NCBI RefSeq assembly: GCF_900156875.1
Contig: NZ_LT707409.1
Coordinates: 2,873,279-2,937,278 of the forward strand
From: Robertmurraya dakarensis
GTDB lineage: Bacteria > Bacillota > Bacilli > Bacillales > Cytobacillaceae
DNA: 64,000 bases
Direction: 5' to 3'
In this document: positions 17,268 to 26,303 of the stretch, piece after piece
Position numbering within the stretch: position 1 is the first letter of the stretch
How the letters are laid out: each line of letters starts with the position of its first letter
The notes under the pieces: generated by a model
Databases searched by the model: none
What the model was told of the DNA's origin: nothing
The model's input: the letters and a program-made list of their open reading frames with translations, nothing else
Position numbers and translations under genes: made by a program

Positions 17268-18542
17268 TTATTTTACTTCACCTGTTGCCGGATCAAACGT
17301 TTTCGGGTCTGTGATTGGCACAATTTTACCATCTTGAGCTTGTGTCATAAACATCGTAGTCAAGCCATAATGGTTATCCTCTGAGAACGTCACACCTGCA
17401 TAAATCGAACCTTGCCAATTATCAAATGTATTGAATGAGGATAAGAAGTTATCCCATGTCAAATCGTCACCTGTTTGCTTTAGTGCCTCTACAAAAACTT
17501 GAGCGGCTGCCCAGCCAACTTGAGAAAACCCAGCTGTTGGATCATTTGGGTAATCCTTGCTGAAACGCTCAACAAATAACTGCATTTCTTCATCATCTGG
17601 AACGATTTCAGGCATCGGGAATGTTGCACCAGTATAAGTGCCCTCCCAAACATCTTCACCAGCTAAATTAAAGAGATTATTATCATTTGCTCCTACAGAT
17701 GAGACGATATAGGCAGCGTCTTTAAATCCGATTTTGTGCATTGCTTTTTTCAAGTTTGCTGCTGGATTAGGTGTTGAGAAGTTTAAAATGGCATCTGGAT
17801 TAGCTTGCTGAAGCTTCTGTGCTTGGGAACTGAATTCTGTATCTGTCGCTATGAACGTTACTTCTTCGACAATTTCAACATCTGGATAATTGGCGATTGC
17901 TTCTTTTACTCCTTCATAGCCTTCTTTCCCGTAATCATCATTTTGATAAGCCAAAGCGATTTTTTTAGCACCAAGTTCATTGACAGCATAATCTAAGAAA
18001 ATTTTTGCTTCAACGCGGTAGTTCATGATACTTGAACCAAAGTAATTGTTGATTGGCGGATTTACAAATTCTTTCGCTCCAGTACTAACTAGAATCATCG
18101 GAATGCCTTTATCGACATAGTAGTCCTTTGCCGCGGTGTTACATGGTGTACATACATTCCCCAGCATCGCAAATACTTTGTCTTCTTCTACTAATCTCTT
18201 TGCCACCTGAACGGTTTTTGCAGGCTGATATTGGTCATCATAGGCAACAAGCTTTAATTGTCGTCCATTGACCCCTCCATTTTCATTTACGTATTTAAAG
18301 TGTGAGTCGATTCCTTTTCTGATTAAATCATAGATGGCTACTGGTCCTGTTTGCGGGCCCAGGTGTCCAATTAAGATTTCATCATCTGATACACCTTGTG
18401 CGAGCTCTGTGCTGCTTTCATTGCTTCCTTCATTATTTCCCTCAGATGAAGAACTTTGTTCTCCCCCCCCGCTGCATGCCGCTAATACTAGCGCCATGAT
18501 GCATGTGATAATGAAACCCAGGTAAAGTTTTTTAACCTTCAT
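17268..18542 (-). CDS. ABC transporter substrate-binding lipoprotein (branched-chain amino acid/amide type)
   Basis: 424 residues. Signal peptide with lipobox VLAACSGG, Ser/Glu-rich linker, then a type I periplasmic-binding fold (Peripla_BP_6) starting ILIGHLGPQTGPVAIYD, as in LivJ/UrtA/aliphatic amide receptors. No permease or ATPase genes adjoin, so it is an orphan receptor; an acyl-CoA ligase lies upstream in the same orientation. Such orphan receptors near acyl-CoA ligases can bind carboxylic acids, but the substrate here is unknown. Confidence 0.8.
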   Translation of the reverse strand: MKVKKLYLGFIITCIMALVLAACSGGGEQSSSSEGNNEGSNESSTELAQGVSDDEILIGHLGPQTGPVAIYDLIRKGIDSHFKYVNENGGVNGRQLKLVAYDDQYQPAKTVQVAKRLVEEDKVFAMLGNVCTPCNTAAKDYYVDKGIPMILVSTGAKEFVNPPINNYFGSSIMNYRVEAKIFLDYAVNELGAKKIALAYQNDDYGKEGYEGVKEAIANYPDVEIVEEVTFIATDTEFSSQAQKLQQANPDAILNFSTPNPAANLKKAMHKIGFKDAAYIVSSVGANDNNLFNLAGEDVWEGTYTGATFPMPEIVPDDEEMQLFVERFSKDYPNDPTAGFSQVGWAAAQVFVEALKQTGDDLTWDNFLSSFNTFDNWQGSIYAGVTFSEDNHYGLTTMFMTQAQDGKIVPITDPKTFDPATGEVK

Positions 18543-18681
18543 TCTAGCTCCCCCTTTATTTATTTAAGGTTTTGCGTAAGCCTTTTGTGTAGCTGCAGCT
18601 GCCTCGTAAGGGATCCCTGACGGCACAGCCAACAAAAAAAGCTTCAACATAACCATTGCTAAAATAAATCATGTTTCTTTC

Positions 18682-20196
18682 TCACATAAGACTTTTAAGT
18701 TTTCGCTTCATCAATTTACCTGTCGGTGTTTTGGGAATTTCATCGATAAACTCTACCTTTTGAATTTGTTTATATTTTGCTAACTTTTCTAAACAAAATC
18801 TTTTAATCTCTTCTTCTGTAAGGGTCATGCCCTTTTTTACCACGATGAAAGCTTTCGGAACTTCACCAAGGCGTTCGTCATGCTCGCCAATAACCGCTGC
18901 TTCAAGAACAGCCGGGTGGGTATACAGCAGATTTTCAACTTCTACAGGATAGACATTATAGCCGCCCACAATAATCAAGTCCTTCTTGCGGTCTAGCAGA
19001 TACAAATAACCATCTTCATCGATTTTTCCAATATCTCCGGTATGCAGCCAGCCGTCGACAACCGTCTTTTCCGTTTGTTCCGGATTATTCCAGTATCCCT
19101 TCATCACACAGTGTCCGCGCACGACAATTTCTCCCGGTTGATTGGCAGGTAAAAGATGATTGTCATCATTCACAATTCCCACCTCTAGATGTGGGAGAGG
19201 GTATCCAACGCTATCAAACTTGCGCTTCCGATTTAGCATATCCACAGTGATAACCGGTGAGCTTTCTGTCTGCCCGTAAGCTTGTAACGTCGTCGTCTTA
19301 TAGCGGGATTCGAAGTTTCTTCGCACCTCAAGCGGCATATGACCTCCGCTTGTAATGCAGATTTCCAGTGAAGATAAGTCGTACTCAGGTACTTCTGGCA
19401 TATTGAGAAACATATAGTACATCGCGGGAACTCCGATAAAGAAATTAATTCTTTCTTGATTGATTTTCTCAGCAACGCCCGTCGTACTAAACTTTTCAAA
19501 CAGATAAAATTTGCCGCCCTTCATAAAAATCAAAATGAGACCGGCCATTAAAACGAGTAAATGCGATAGCGGTGTAACAATCGCACCATAATGATGTTGT
19601 GTAAGGCCAATGCTATCAGCATAAAATTCTGCATTCGTATTCAAATTATAATGAGACAGTTCAACACCCTTAGGGTTGCCAGTCGTTCCTGATGTATATA
19701 AAATACAGGCACCGTGATCAGGAGAAAGGTCTAGAGCTGGCAAATTACCAGCGGTACTTTCTAGCAGCGATGTTAAAGCTGTGAACGGTTTTTCAACACG
19801 ATGATCGCTATCAGTGATTAAGATATTCTCCAAGACCCCCATCTTGGAAGCGTTACCATTTAACAGCGGCATTTTTTCTTTTGTTGTAAAAAGAACCTTT
19901 GCTCCTGAATGATTTAGAATATATTGAGATTCTGCTTCTTTAAATAGATAATTAATAGGCACAGCCAATGCTCCTATTTTTAAAATACCGTAGAAACTAT
20001 AAATAAATTCCATCCCATTGGGAAGCCAAATCGCCACTCTGTCGCCTTTTTTCACACCATGTGAAAGCAATACATGTGCAAATTGATCGACTTTTTGATT
20101 TACTTGTTGATATGTATACTCTTTCTCTTTGAAAATTACTGCTGTTTTGTTCTCATTAATATATGCATGCCTCTCAAGAGCATGAGCAATGTTCAT
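18682..20196 (-). CDS. Class I adenylate-forming enzyme, long-chain acyl-CoA ligase type
   Basis: 504 residues. Motifs of the ANL superfamily in order: ILYTSGTTGNPKGVELSH (about 162-179), QAYGQTESSP, GWLHTGDIGKIDEDGYLYLLDRKKD and the C-terminal lysine in KTPTGKLMKRKLK. Activates a carboxylic acid to its acyl-AMP and transfers it to CoA. The acid is not predictable from these motifs. A strong CAGGAGG Shine-Dalgarno precedes the start. It lies about 140 bp upstream of the orphan binding-protein gene. Confidence 0.85.
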   Translation of the reverse strand: MNIAHALERHAYINENKTAVIFKEKEYTYQQVNQKVDQFAHVLLSHGVKKGDRVAIWLPNGMEFIYSFYGILKIGALAVPINYLFKEAESQYILNHSGAKVLFTTKEKMPLLNGNASKMGVLENILITDSDHRVEKPFTALTSLLESTAGNLPALDLSPDHGACILYTSGTTGNPKGVELSHYNLNTNAEFYADSIGLTQHHYGAIVTPLSHLLVLMAGLILIFMKGGKFYLFEKFSTTGVAEKINQERINFFIGVPAMYYMFLNMPEVPEYDLSSLEICITSGGHMPLEVRRNFESRYKTTTLQAYGQTESSPVITVDMLNRKRKFDSVGYPLPHLEVGIVNDDNHLLPANQPGEIVVRGHCVMKGYWNNPEQTEKTVVDGWLHTGDIGKIDEDGYLYLLDRKKDLIIVGGYNVYPVEVENLLYTHPAVLEAAVIGEHDERLGEVPKAFIVVKKGMTLTEEEIKRFCLEKLAKYKQIQKVEFIDEIPKTPTGKLMKRKLKSLM

Positions 20197-20375
20197 CCAA
20201 ACACCTCCTGGGAAATTGTCTATTCTTATTAAAGCACAGAATACTCTAAATAGTAAATATCTTCTGATAATTTATTTTTCAAAAAAAATTTACTTTTTTA
20301 TTCTTCTCTGTTAGGAATCAATTTACTATTGCTCTCTTAATCTCTTTATATTAAAATATGTTCTTTGGCACAGTC

Positions 20376-20413
20376 CACGTGGTTCGTAACCATCCCACGA
20401 TAAAAAACTAAGG
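20376..20413 (+). ncRNA. PreQ1-I riboswitch upstream of queT
   Basis: The segment has P1 arms CGTGG and CCACG, a loop GTTCGTAACCATC and the A-rich tail GATAAAAAACTAAGGAG, matching the class I preQ1 aptamer pattern (stem, C-rich loop, then AAAAAACUA pairing back). The tail runs into the Shine-Dalgarno AGGAGAGG, so control is probably at translation initiation. A promoter-like TTGCTC/TATA pair lies about 45 bp before it. Confidence 0.9.
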
Positions 20414-20423
20414 AGAGGTACCT

Positions 20424-20915
20424 ATGAATATTAAAACACTTGTAACGAATGCGATTTTAGCAGCTCTGTATATTGCTGTTTCAGCATTGGTTCAGCCTTT
20501 TGGGTTTTCGCAAATACAATTTCGTGTTTCAGAAATGTTTAATCATCTCGTCGTTTTCAACAAAAATTATGCATATGGAATCGTCGTCGGTGTTTTTATC
20601 ACGAATTTGCTCTTTTCCCCAATGGTTGCTTATGACTTAATCTTTGGAGTGGGTCATTCGATACTTTCTTTAACGATTACGATCATTCTCTGCCGTTACG
20701 TCAAGAACATTTGGCTTCGAATGACGATCAATACGGTTGTGTTTACATTTATGATGTGGCTGATCGCACTTGAACTAAATCTTGCACTTGGTTTCCCGTT
20801 TATGTTCACATGGCTGACTACAGCAGTCGGTGAATTCGTCGTATTGGCAGTGGGTATCCCAGTTATGATCGCGCTGAACAAGCGCATAAGATTTGATCAG
20901 TTAATGAGTAAATAG
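20424..20915 (+). CDS. queT: Queuosine precursor transporter QueT
   Basis: 163 residues with five to six transmembrane segments and the QueT family pattern FGFSQIQFRVSEMFNHLVVF (about 31-50). It is the S-component of an ECF-type importer for queuosine precursors such as preQ1, using shared EcfAA'T modules elsewhere. The preQ1-I riboswitch overlapping its Shine-Dalgarno strongly supports this role: ligand excess shuts off translation. Confidence 0.92.
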   Translation: MNIKTLVTNAILAALYIAVSALVQPFGFSQIQFRVSEMFNHLVVFNKNYAYGIVVGVFITNLLFSPMVAYDLIFGVGHSILSLTITIILCRYVKNIWLRMTINTVVFTFMMWLIALELNLALGFPFMFTWLTTAVGEFVVLAVGIPVMIALNKRIRFDQLMSK

Positions 20916-20931
20916 AGTTTCGTAAGGCCCA

Positions 20932-20957
20932 GAACTTGAATTGGGCCTTTTTTTATT
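20932..20957 (+). terminator. Terminator of queT
   Basis: AAGGCCCA pairs with TGGGCCTT, followed by TTTTTATTTTT. Confidence 0.85.
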
Positions 20958-21113
20958 TTTCAAAAATAAGCCGTTGTCTATACACAATGCTAACAGCCGC
21001 CACACTTGGAAAACAGCTGCCTTCTCTTCCGTATTATTCCCATGTATGAAAACCTTTATCGGACGAAAAATATATACGTATTTTGATTTTTCATCAAAGG
21101 GGGTACACGAAAA

Positions 21114-21656
21114 TTGAAAATTTATGTGCTGCATTCGAGCATGTTTGGCCATACGGAAGTGTTAGGCGGTGCCATCGCTGATGGTACAAAGCAGGTCAAC
21201 GGCGCTGAGGTCATTTATAAATCGGTAGATGATGTAGATCCTGAAGAACTGAAAGAAGCGGCGGGGATTATTTGGGGATCTGGGGGAATCTTTGGTGAAC
21301 CAAATCCTAAAATGTCAACTTTCTTAGCAAAACTTGGAGGTCTTTGGGCAACTGGAGCACTGCAAGGGAAGGTAGGCGGTGTGTTCGCGACGACTACTAC
21401 TCAGCATGGCGGCGTGGAAAATGTTTGCCGTGCGCTGCAAACGCCTATGTTCCACCATGGGATGGTCGTCGTATCCAATACAGGTCCAATCACACCTGAC
21501 CGTGCACAATACGGAAACCCTTATGGTGCGACAGCTTCCATTCCTACGGAGGAATCGAAGGAAGCACCAATGAACAAACCGAATGACGCTGAAATGCAGC
21601 TTGCCAGAGATTATGGTAAATTAATCGCCGAAACGGCCATGAAGATGCATGGATAG
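21114..21656 (+). CDS. Flavodoxin-like NAD(P)H:quinone oxidoreductase (WrbA-related)
   Basis: 180 residues, TTG start behind AAAGGGGG. Flavodoxin fold: phosphate loop HSSMFGHTEVL (about 7-17), WGSGGIFGEPNPKMSTFLAK (about 63-82), TTTTQHGGVENVC (about 105-117), pattern shared with WrbA. It probably reduces quinones by two electrons with FMN. It is slightly shorter than WrbA (about 200). A stand-alone gene with a terminator directly behind. Confidence 0.8.
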   Translation: MKIYVLHSSMFGHTEVLGGAIADGTKQVNGAEVIYKSVDDVDPEELKEAAGIIWGSGGIFGEPNPKMSTFLAKLGGLWATGALQGKVGGVFATTTTQHGGVENVCRALQTPMFHHGMVVVSNTGPITPDRAQYGNPYGATASIPTEESKEAPMNKPNDAEMQLARDYGKLIAETAMKMHG

Positions 21657-21664
21657 GTTTTAGC

Positions 21665-21696
21665 AAAAAGCGGGCCGAAAATACGACCCGCTTTCC
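21665..21696. terminator. Terminator between convergent genes
   Basis: AAAGCGGG pairs with CCCGCTTT around a 13-nt loop; useful in both directions. Confidence 0.75.
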
Positions 21697-21703
21697 TTCT
21701 ATG

Positions 21704-24145
21704 CTATGATGGATTACTAGCTGCTAATGCTGATTCATATATTTTTTTAAAACGGGTGTCGACTTTTTGAAAAATCGTATCTTCAGGAAAATCACAAGAT
21801 TCTCCGCGAATATTTCCAGCTCGAATCCCTGTCAGTATTTCAATTCCTTCTGTAATATGGCTGACTGCCCAAATATGAAATCGTCCATGACATACTGCAT
21901 CCACTACTTCTGAATGAAGCATTAAGTTTTTCACATTCTGCTTCGGAATGATTACTCCTTGATCCCCTGTAAGACCTTTTTCCTTGCAAATTTCGTAAAA
22001 GCCTTCGATCTTCTCATTTACACCGCCAATTGCTTGAATCTCTCCCCATTGATTTACCGATCCTGTAACCGCAATTCCTTGATGTATCGGAACTTCGGCA
22101 AGTGATGAAAAGAGAACATATAATTCCGTACTTGAAGCGCTGTCCCCATCAATAGGCGAATATGTTTGTTCGAAGGTGATGCTGGCCGACAGCGGTAGTG
22201 GTTTATTTTTAGCAAACTCTCCTGATAAATAGCCTGTTAAAATCATTAATCCTTTATTATGGATCTGTCCGCTTAAAGCCGCTTCTCTTTCAATATTCAT
22301 AATCCCCGCTTTCCCGGCAAACGTCTGTGCAGTAATTTTTGTAGGAATACCGAATACCGAATCTCTCGTCCCCATTACCGCTAATCCATTAATCTGACCA
22401 ATACGAAATCCGGATGTATCCACCATAATCGTTTCATTTCGAATTAAATCCCGATAATGCTGGGAGACATAATTAGATCGCTGCACCTGCTCAGAAAGAG
22501 CCTTTAATACATGATGATCATCAACAAAGCGAGCATCGCTCTTCTTTGCCCAATAGCTTGATTCTACGAGCAGCTTCGTTATGTCATGAAAACGCGTTGT
22601 CAGCTTTGACTGATCCTCTACCAATCGAGAGCTGTAATCAATCATTTTCGCGATGGCTCGTTGATGAAATGGCAGCAGTCCTTGCTGTTCACAATAATTT
22701 TTTACAAAGCGTGCCATCTTTAAGCTATTTTCATCATCCTTCTTCATAACGGTATTAAATTCGACCTTTACTTTGAAGAGCTTGTGAAAATCTTCGTCAA
22801 CACCGGAGAGAAGATCGTATATATAATAAGAACCAATAATCACCACTTTGACATTTAGCGGGATGGGCTCTGGCTTAATGGCACTAGCTGGAAATGCACC
22901 GCTTTCTTCATAAGGATTTTCGATTTGGATTTTACCATTTTGAAGAGCGCGTTTTAATCTTGTCCAAGAATTTGGATGCTGCAGCAATTCTGCGGCCTGA
23001 AGGATTAAATAACCTCCATTCGCTGCATGCAGTACTCCTGGTTTAATATAAGTAAAATCCGTCACCCAGCTCCCAAGCTGTCCTCGGTATTCGACTTTCC
23101 CAAATAAATTTTGATAAGTTGGACTTGTTTCATAAATCACTGGGGCTCCAGCTAGTTTCTTATTGTTAACAAATAAATTGACGGTATAGCGATGAAGCTG
23201 CTGCTCTTTTGAGCCGATCAAAGCACTCATGACATTATCTTCCTCGTTTTCATCAGAGATGAAAAAGAAGAAATGCTCAACCACATCATGAAAATACGCA
23301 TCCAAATAGGAAAGGACCTTTTTATGATCACGATAAACTTCCTTTAGAGGCAAGAAAAGCTCGTTAACCGCTTCATAGGTTGTCTTCTTCATAAACTCAT
23401 TTACTTGCTTTCTTAATTCTTCATCCATCTTGCGAATTTGATGAACGGTATCCTGGATTTTTTCCTCAATCAGTCTCTCTTTTTCTTTCAATAAATCTTT
23501 ATGAACTTGAGACAATTGTTCATACTCCTGCATACTCATGGGTCTGCCAAAGCGAAGAGGGATTGTATTAATTCCCATTTGCGTTCTTTCAATCTTATAA
23601 TTCTGTTCTGAAGCAAATCCATCTGTTTGGGCCCATAGCTCATCTACTTTTTCCCGAAAGGAATCCAATATAGCACGCTTATTCTTTTCAAACATTTCAC
23701 TTGAAAAATAAGCTCTGATCTCACTTTCTATTTCAACAAGCAATGATTCTATTTCACGTTGAAATTTCTGTCCTTGGCCTGCTGGAAAAGAAATCACAAG
23801 CGGCATGTCAGGGTTTTCAAAATTATAAACATAACACCAATCCTCTGGAACTGCTCTTGTTTTAGCCTTCTTTTCAACACTATCCAGAGCATACGTCATT
23901 CTCCCCGTGCCAGCCGGACCTACCACAAAAAGATTATATCCCGTTTGTTCAACGGTTAAGCCAAAGTCCATTGCCTGCTCAGCTCGTTCCTGCCCAATCA
24001 TCTCGTTAGGGAGTTTTTCCATCTCAGCAGTTGTTGTGAAAGGTAACTTACTAGGATCAAATTCTGATCTTAATTGCGAGACAGGCACACGATGCGTGTT
24101 CAATACATTTTCATATTCTTCTCTATTCAATTGGAATCTCCTCAC
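21704..24145 (-). CDS. Lon-like ATP-dependent protease (LonB/Lon_2 family, YcbZ-like)
   Basis: 813 residues. An N-terminal AAA-type segment has VVGPAGTGRMTYAL (about 54-67), where the usual Walker Lys-Ser/Thr is replaced by Arg-Met; a long helical insertion (about 110-280) follows. The C-terminal Lon protease domain shows the catalytic Ser in PIDGDSASS and Lys in GGVNEKIEGF. It belongs to the Lon-related family found beside or instead of LonA, likely ATP-influenced proteolysis of damaged proteins. Substrates unknown. Stand-alone gene. Confidence 0.82.
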   Translation of the reverse strand: MRRFQLNREEYENVLNTHRVPVSQLRSEFDPSKLPFTTTAEMEKLPNEMIGQERAEQAMDFGLTVEQTGYNLFVVGPAGTGRMTYALDSVEKKAKTRAVPEDWCYVYNFENPDMPLVISFPAGQGQKFQREIESLLVEIESEIRAYFSSEMFEKNKRAILDSFREKVDELWAQTDGFASEQNYKIERTQMGINTIPLRFGRPMSMQEYEQLSQVHKDLLKEKERLIEEKIQDTVHQIRKMDEELRKQVNEFMKKTTYEAVNELFLPLKEVYRDHKKVLSYLDAYFHDVVEHFFFFISDENEEDNVMSALIGSKEQQLHRYTVNLFVNNKKLAGAPVIYETSPTYQNLFGKVEYRGQLGSWVTDFTYIKPGVLHAANGGYLILQAAELLQHPNSWTRLKRALQNGKIQIENPYEESGAFPASAIKPEPIPLNVKVVIIGSYYIYDLLSGVDEDFHKLFKVKVEFNTVMKKDDENSLKMARFVKNYCEQQGLLPFHQRAIAKMIDYSSRLVEDQSKLTTRFHDITKLLVESSYWAKKSDARFVDDHHVLKALSEQVQRSNYVSQHYRDLIRNETIMVDTSGFRIGQINGLAVMGTRDSVFGIPTKITAQTFAGKAGIMNIEREAALSGQIHNKGLMILTGYLSGEFAKNKPLPLSASITFEQTYSPIDGDSASSTELYVLFSSLAEVPIHQGIAVTGSVNQWGEIQAIGGVNEKIEGFYEICKEKGLTGDQGVIIPKQNVKNLMLHSEVVDAVCHGRFHIWAVSHITEGIEILTGIRAGNIRGESCDFPEDTIFQKVDTRFKKIYESALAASNPS

Positions 24146-24260
24146 TTCCTATTTTTCCCGTTAGCAGCTATAAACTCTTTCTATTCTTACAAAATTCGCT
24201 AAGTTAAATTCCTTCCCCTTCCTTTTTACCAATTGTTCATTAAATATCTACAAATTTCGC

Positions 24261-24306
24261 AAAAAAAAACACCCCTTGGGTCTGACTGACTCTGCTAGGA
24301 GTGCTT
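24261..24306 (-). terminator. Terminator of the threonine dehydratase gene
   Basis: CACTCCT and AGGGGTG arms (with one G-T pair) are followed by nine Ts on the minus strand. Confidence 0.7.
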
Positions 24307-24309
24307 TCG

Positions 24310-25518
24310 TTATTTAAGCATTTGAACCATTGTGCCTTTTTTCTTTAATGCACTATAAATTTCTTCGATATGTTCTTGATCCCTCGTTTCAACGGAGATG
24401 ACTAATTCAACATAACCGGGATAAATCGTTTCGCCCATATGATTTACATTAATATTGATAATATTTCCCTGCTCTCCCGTAATCACATTTAGCACTTTTT
24501 CAAGATATCCAGGCTTGTCCTGCAGGATCGTATTGAATCTTGTATACCGTCCGGCCTCTACCATCCCTCTTTTGATAATACTAGAGATGAAGTTTACATC
24601 GACATTGCCTCCGCTTATGATGGAGACGATCTTTTTATTTTTTATAGGAAGCTTTTGATAAAGCAGCGCTGCAAGTGAAGCCGCCCCGGAGCCTTCCACC
24701 AGGAGCTTATTTCTTTCAAGCAGCATTAACATCGTTCTCGCAATTTCCATTTCGTCCACTGTGTAAATATCATCAATATACTTCTGTACAATTTCATAGG
24801 TCAATTGCCCTGGTTTTTTGACGGCGATTCCATCTGCCATTGTTGGATCAGAATCAATCATGATCGGTTTCTTCTCTTGCAGTGAAAAAGCCATACTTGG
24901 ACAAGCCTTTGCTTCAACACCATAGATTTTTATATTGGGGTGTTTTTCCTTAATGGCCAGGGCGAGCCCTGCAATCAAACCGCCTCCGCCAATCGGACAA
25001 ATGATACCATCGACATCTGGGAGCTGATCGATGATTTCCAGACCAATCGTCCCCTGCCCTGCTATCACAGCCTCATCATCAAACGCATGAACAAAAGAAC
25101 GACCTGTTTTTTCCTTTAATTCCAGGGCATACGCCAGCGCTTCATCAAATACATTTCCCTGCAACTCCACATTTGCTCCATACTCTTTCGTAGCCTGCAC
25201 CTTGCTTAACGGAGCCCCTTTTGGCATCACAATCGTACAAGGAACCCCAAGCATGCTGCTCGAGTAAGCAACTCCCTGAGCATGGTTTCCTGCAGAAGCC
25301 GCAATCACTCCTTTTTCCAAATCTTCTTTACTTAAAGAAGTCATTTTGTTGAAAGAGCCCCGCACCTTGAAGGATCCTGTTTTCTGAAGATTTTCGAGCT
25401 TTAAATATATCTCGTTATGGGAAAACTCACTAAAGGTTTTTGAGTAGTCCAATGGTGTTTTATGTACAATGCCGATCATTTTTTCTTGCGCCTTTAATAT
25501 ATCTTCATATGAAACCAT
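24310..25518 (-). CDS. ilvA: Threonine ammonia-lyase with ACT domain
   Basis: 402 residues of the fold type II PLP family: PLP lysine in KTGSFKVRGSFNK (about 46-58), phosphate loop CPIGGGGLIAGLA and SGGNVD near residue 308. The last 75 residues form one ACT-like domain. It deaminates threonine to 2-oxobutanoate. The single ACT domain and short length resemble the tdcB/ilvA short forms in Bacillus rather than the long double-ACT ilvA, so biosynthetic versus catabolic role is open. Confidence 0.85.
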   Translation of the reverse strand: MVSYEDILKAQEKMIGIVHKTPLDYSKTFSEFSHNEIYLKLENLQKTGSFKVRGSFNKMTSLSKEDLEKGVIAASAGNHAQGVAYSSSMLGVPCTIVMPKGAPLSKVQATKEYGANVELQGNVFDEALAYALELKEKTGRSFVHAFDDEAVIAGQGTIGLEIIDQLPDVDGIICPIGGGGLIAGLALAIKEKHPNIKIYGVEAKACPSMAFSLQEKKPIMIDSDPTMADGIAVKKPGQLTYEIVQKYIDDIYTVDEMEIARTMLMLLERNKLLVEGSGAASLAALLYQKLPIKNKKIVSIISGGNVDVNFISSIIKRGMVEAGRYTRFNTILQDKPGYLEKVLNVITGEQGNIININVNHMGETIYPGYVELVISVETRDQEHIEEIYSALKKKGTMVQMLK

Positions 25519-25606
25519 GGAAATCCCCCTTTTTTGGTATTTTTTGCAGCGGAGGAAATGTTATTCAGTTCTAAACTAAGAGGTTAGAATTAGCACTAAA
25601 GACTCT

Positions 25607-25636
25607 TTTACAAAATTCGACAAAATATGCTAAGAT
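25607..25636 (+). promoter_or_regulatory. Promoter of the zinc-ribbon-like microprotein transcript
   Basis: TTTACA (25607-25612), 18-bp spacer with TG at the extended -10 position, TAAGAT (25631-25636). Confidence 0.5.
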
Positions 25637-25641
25637 TTCTT

Positions 25642-25720
25642 TTAGGCAAACTTCAAACAACTTCGCAGCAGTATTCCTCTGCTTACTATCTAGAATTACG
25701 CCCTTTCCTAATTTGCCTAA
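25642..25720 (+). ncRNA. Structured 5' leader of unknown class
   Basis: TTAGGCAAA (25642-25650) and TTTGCCTAA (25712-25720) are perfect 9-bp complementary arms enclosing 61 nt; an inner GCAG/CTGC pair (25665-25682) adds a hairpin. The outer stem begins at the predicted transcription start and ends 13 nt before the Shine-Dalgarno (AAAGGTG) of the following microprotein. I do not recognise the class. Confidence 0.45.
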
Positions 25721-25748
25721 TACAGCTTAAGAAAGGTGTACTGTCACG

Positions 25749-25934
25749 TTGATTTATCCTACTTTTTATAGTGAAAAATCCAATTTAAGGCATATTGTAA
25801 AAGATCAAAATAATTGTTTATGCGGCTTAAAGTACCATGTATTTCCAACATTCTGCGACAAAGATTTCAAGAAAATTCAATTTCGATCAGATGATGAAAT
25901 TAACTGTCCACACTGCAGATCCATCATGAAATAA
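25749..25934 (+). CDS. Cys-rich 61-residue protein, possible zinc-binding
   Basis: TTG start with AAAGGTG upstream. Product contains CLCGLKYHVFPTFC (about 24-37) and CPHC near the C-terminus (about 53-56), spacing that suits a small zinc ribbon. A strong terminator overlaps its stop codon and a promoter plus structured leader precede it, so it is a complete transcription unit. I do not recognise the family; function unknown. Confidence 0.6.
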   Translation: MIYPTFYSEKSNLRHIVKDQNNCLCGLKYHVFPTFCDKDFKKIQFRSDDEINCPHCRSIMK

Positions 25935-25951
25935 CATGATGGATCTTTTCC
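25917..25951 (+). terminator. Terminator overlapping the end of the Cys-rich gene
   Basis: AGATCCATCATG pairs with CATGATGGATCT around AAATAA, which contains the stop codon, then TTTTCCTTTTT. Confidence 0.85.
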
Positions 25952-25956
25952 TTTTT

Positions 25957-26124
25957 CTATAGACCGCCGCAGAAGTCTGGATCTTCCTTTTGTTGCTCGA
26001 CAGAGTTGTCAACAGATTCTAGTCCATACCCAGTAGAACTGATTTCTAATACATCTTGTGACTGATTCGCCTCTACTGTCCCATTTTTATTGGTAAGGGA
26101 AGAACTTTTCTCTTTCTTATTCAA
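25957..26124 (-). CDS. Hypothetical 55-residue acidic protein ending in Cys-Gly-Gly-Leu
   Basis: TTG start at 26124 with an excellent GGAAGGAGGGG Shine-Dalgarno at 7 bp; the longer frame (to 26211) lacks one. Polar Ser/Asn/Gln-rich peptide with LEISSTGYGLESVDNS in the middle and DPDFCGGL as its C-terminus, no membrane segment. A perfect palindrome ATTTTGCGCAAAAT lies upstream. No family recognised. Confidence 0.5.
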   Translation of the reverse strand: MNKKEKSSSLTNKNGTVEANQSQDVLEISSTGYGLESVDNSVEQQKEDPDFCGGL

Positions 26125-26160
26125 GGTTACCCCTCCTTCCTGCACACCACGGATTGGTAT

Positions 26161-26174
26161 ATTTTGCGCAAAAT
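26161..26174. promoter_or_regulatory. Palindrome, candidate operator
   Basis: ATTTTGCGCAAAAT is a perfect 14-bp palindrome about 37 bp upstream of the 55-residue gene, in a region shared with the divergent SufR-like gene. Confidence 0.35.
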
Positions 26175-26222
26175 AGAAGCGGTTATGATAGTGGACAGGA
26201 AGTATTTTCACTTTTTATATTT

Positions 26223-26240
26223 TATACTTTCAAGTATAAT
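26223..26240 (+). promoter_or_regulatory. Palindromic operator overlapping a -10 box
   Basis: TATACTTTCAAGTATA (26223-26238) has perfect 7-bp arms and overlaps TATAAT (26235-26240), about 65 bp before the SufR-like start. Autoregulation is inferred. Confidence 0.5.
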
Positions 26241-26303
26241 AAGATGAAACTTTGTTCGTGAGATTGGTAACTTTTTAAAATGAGAATCGAGGTGTTTCTA
26301 CCC

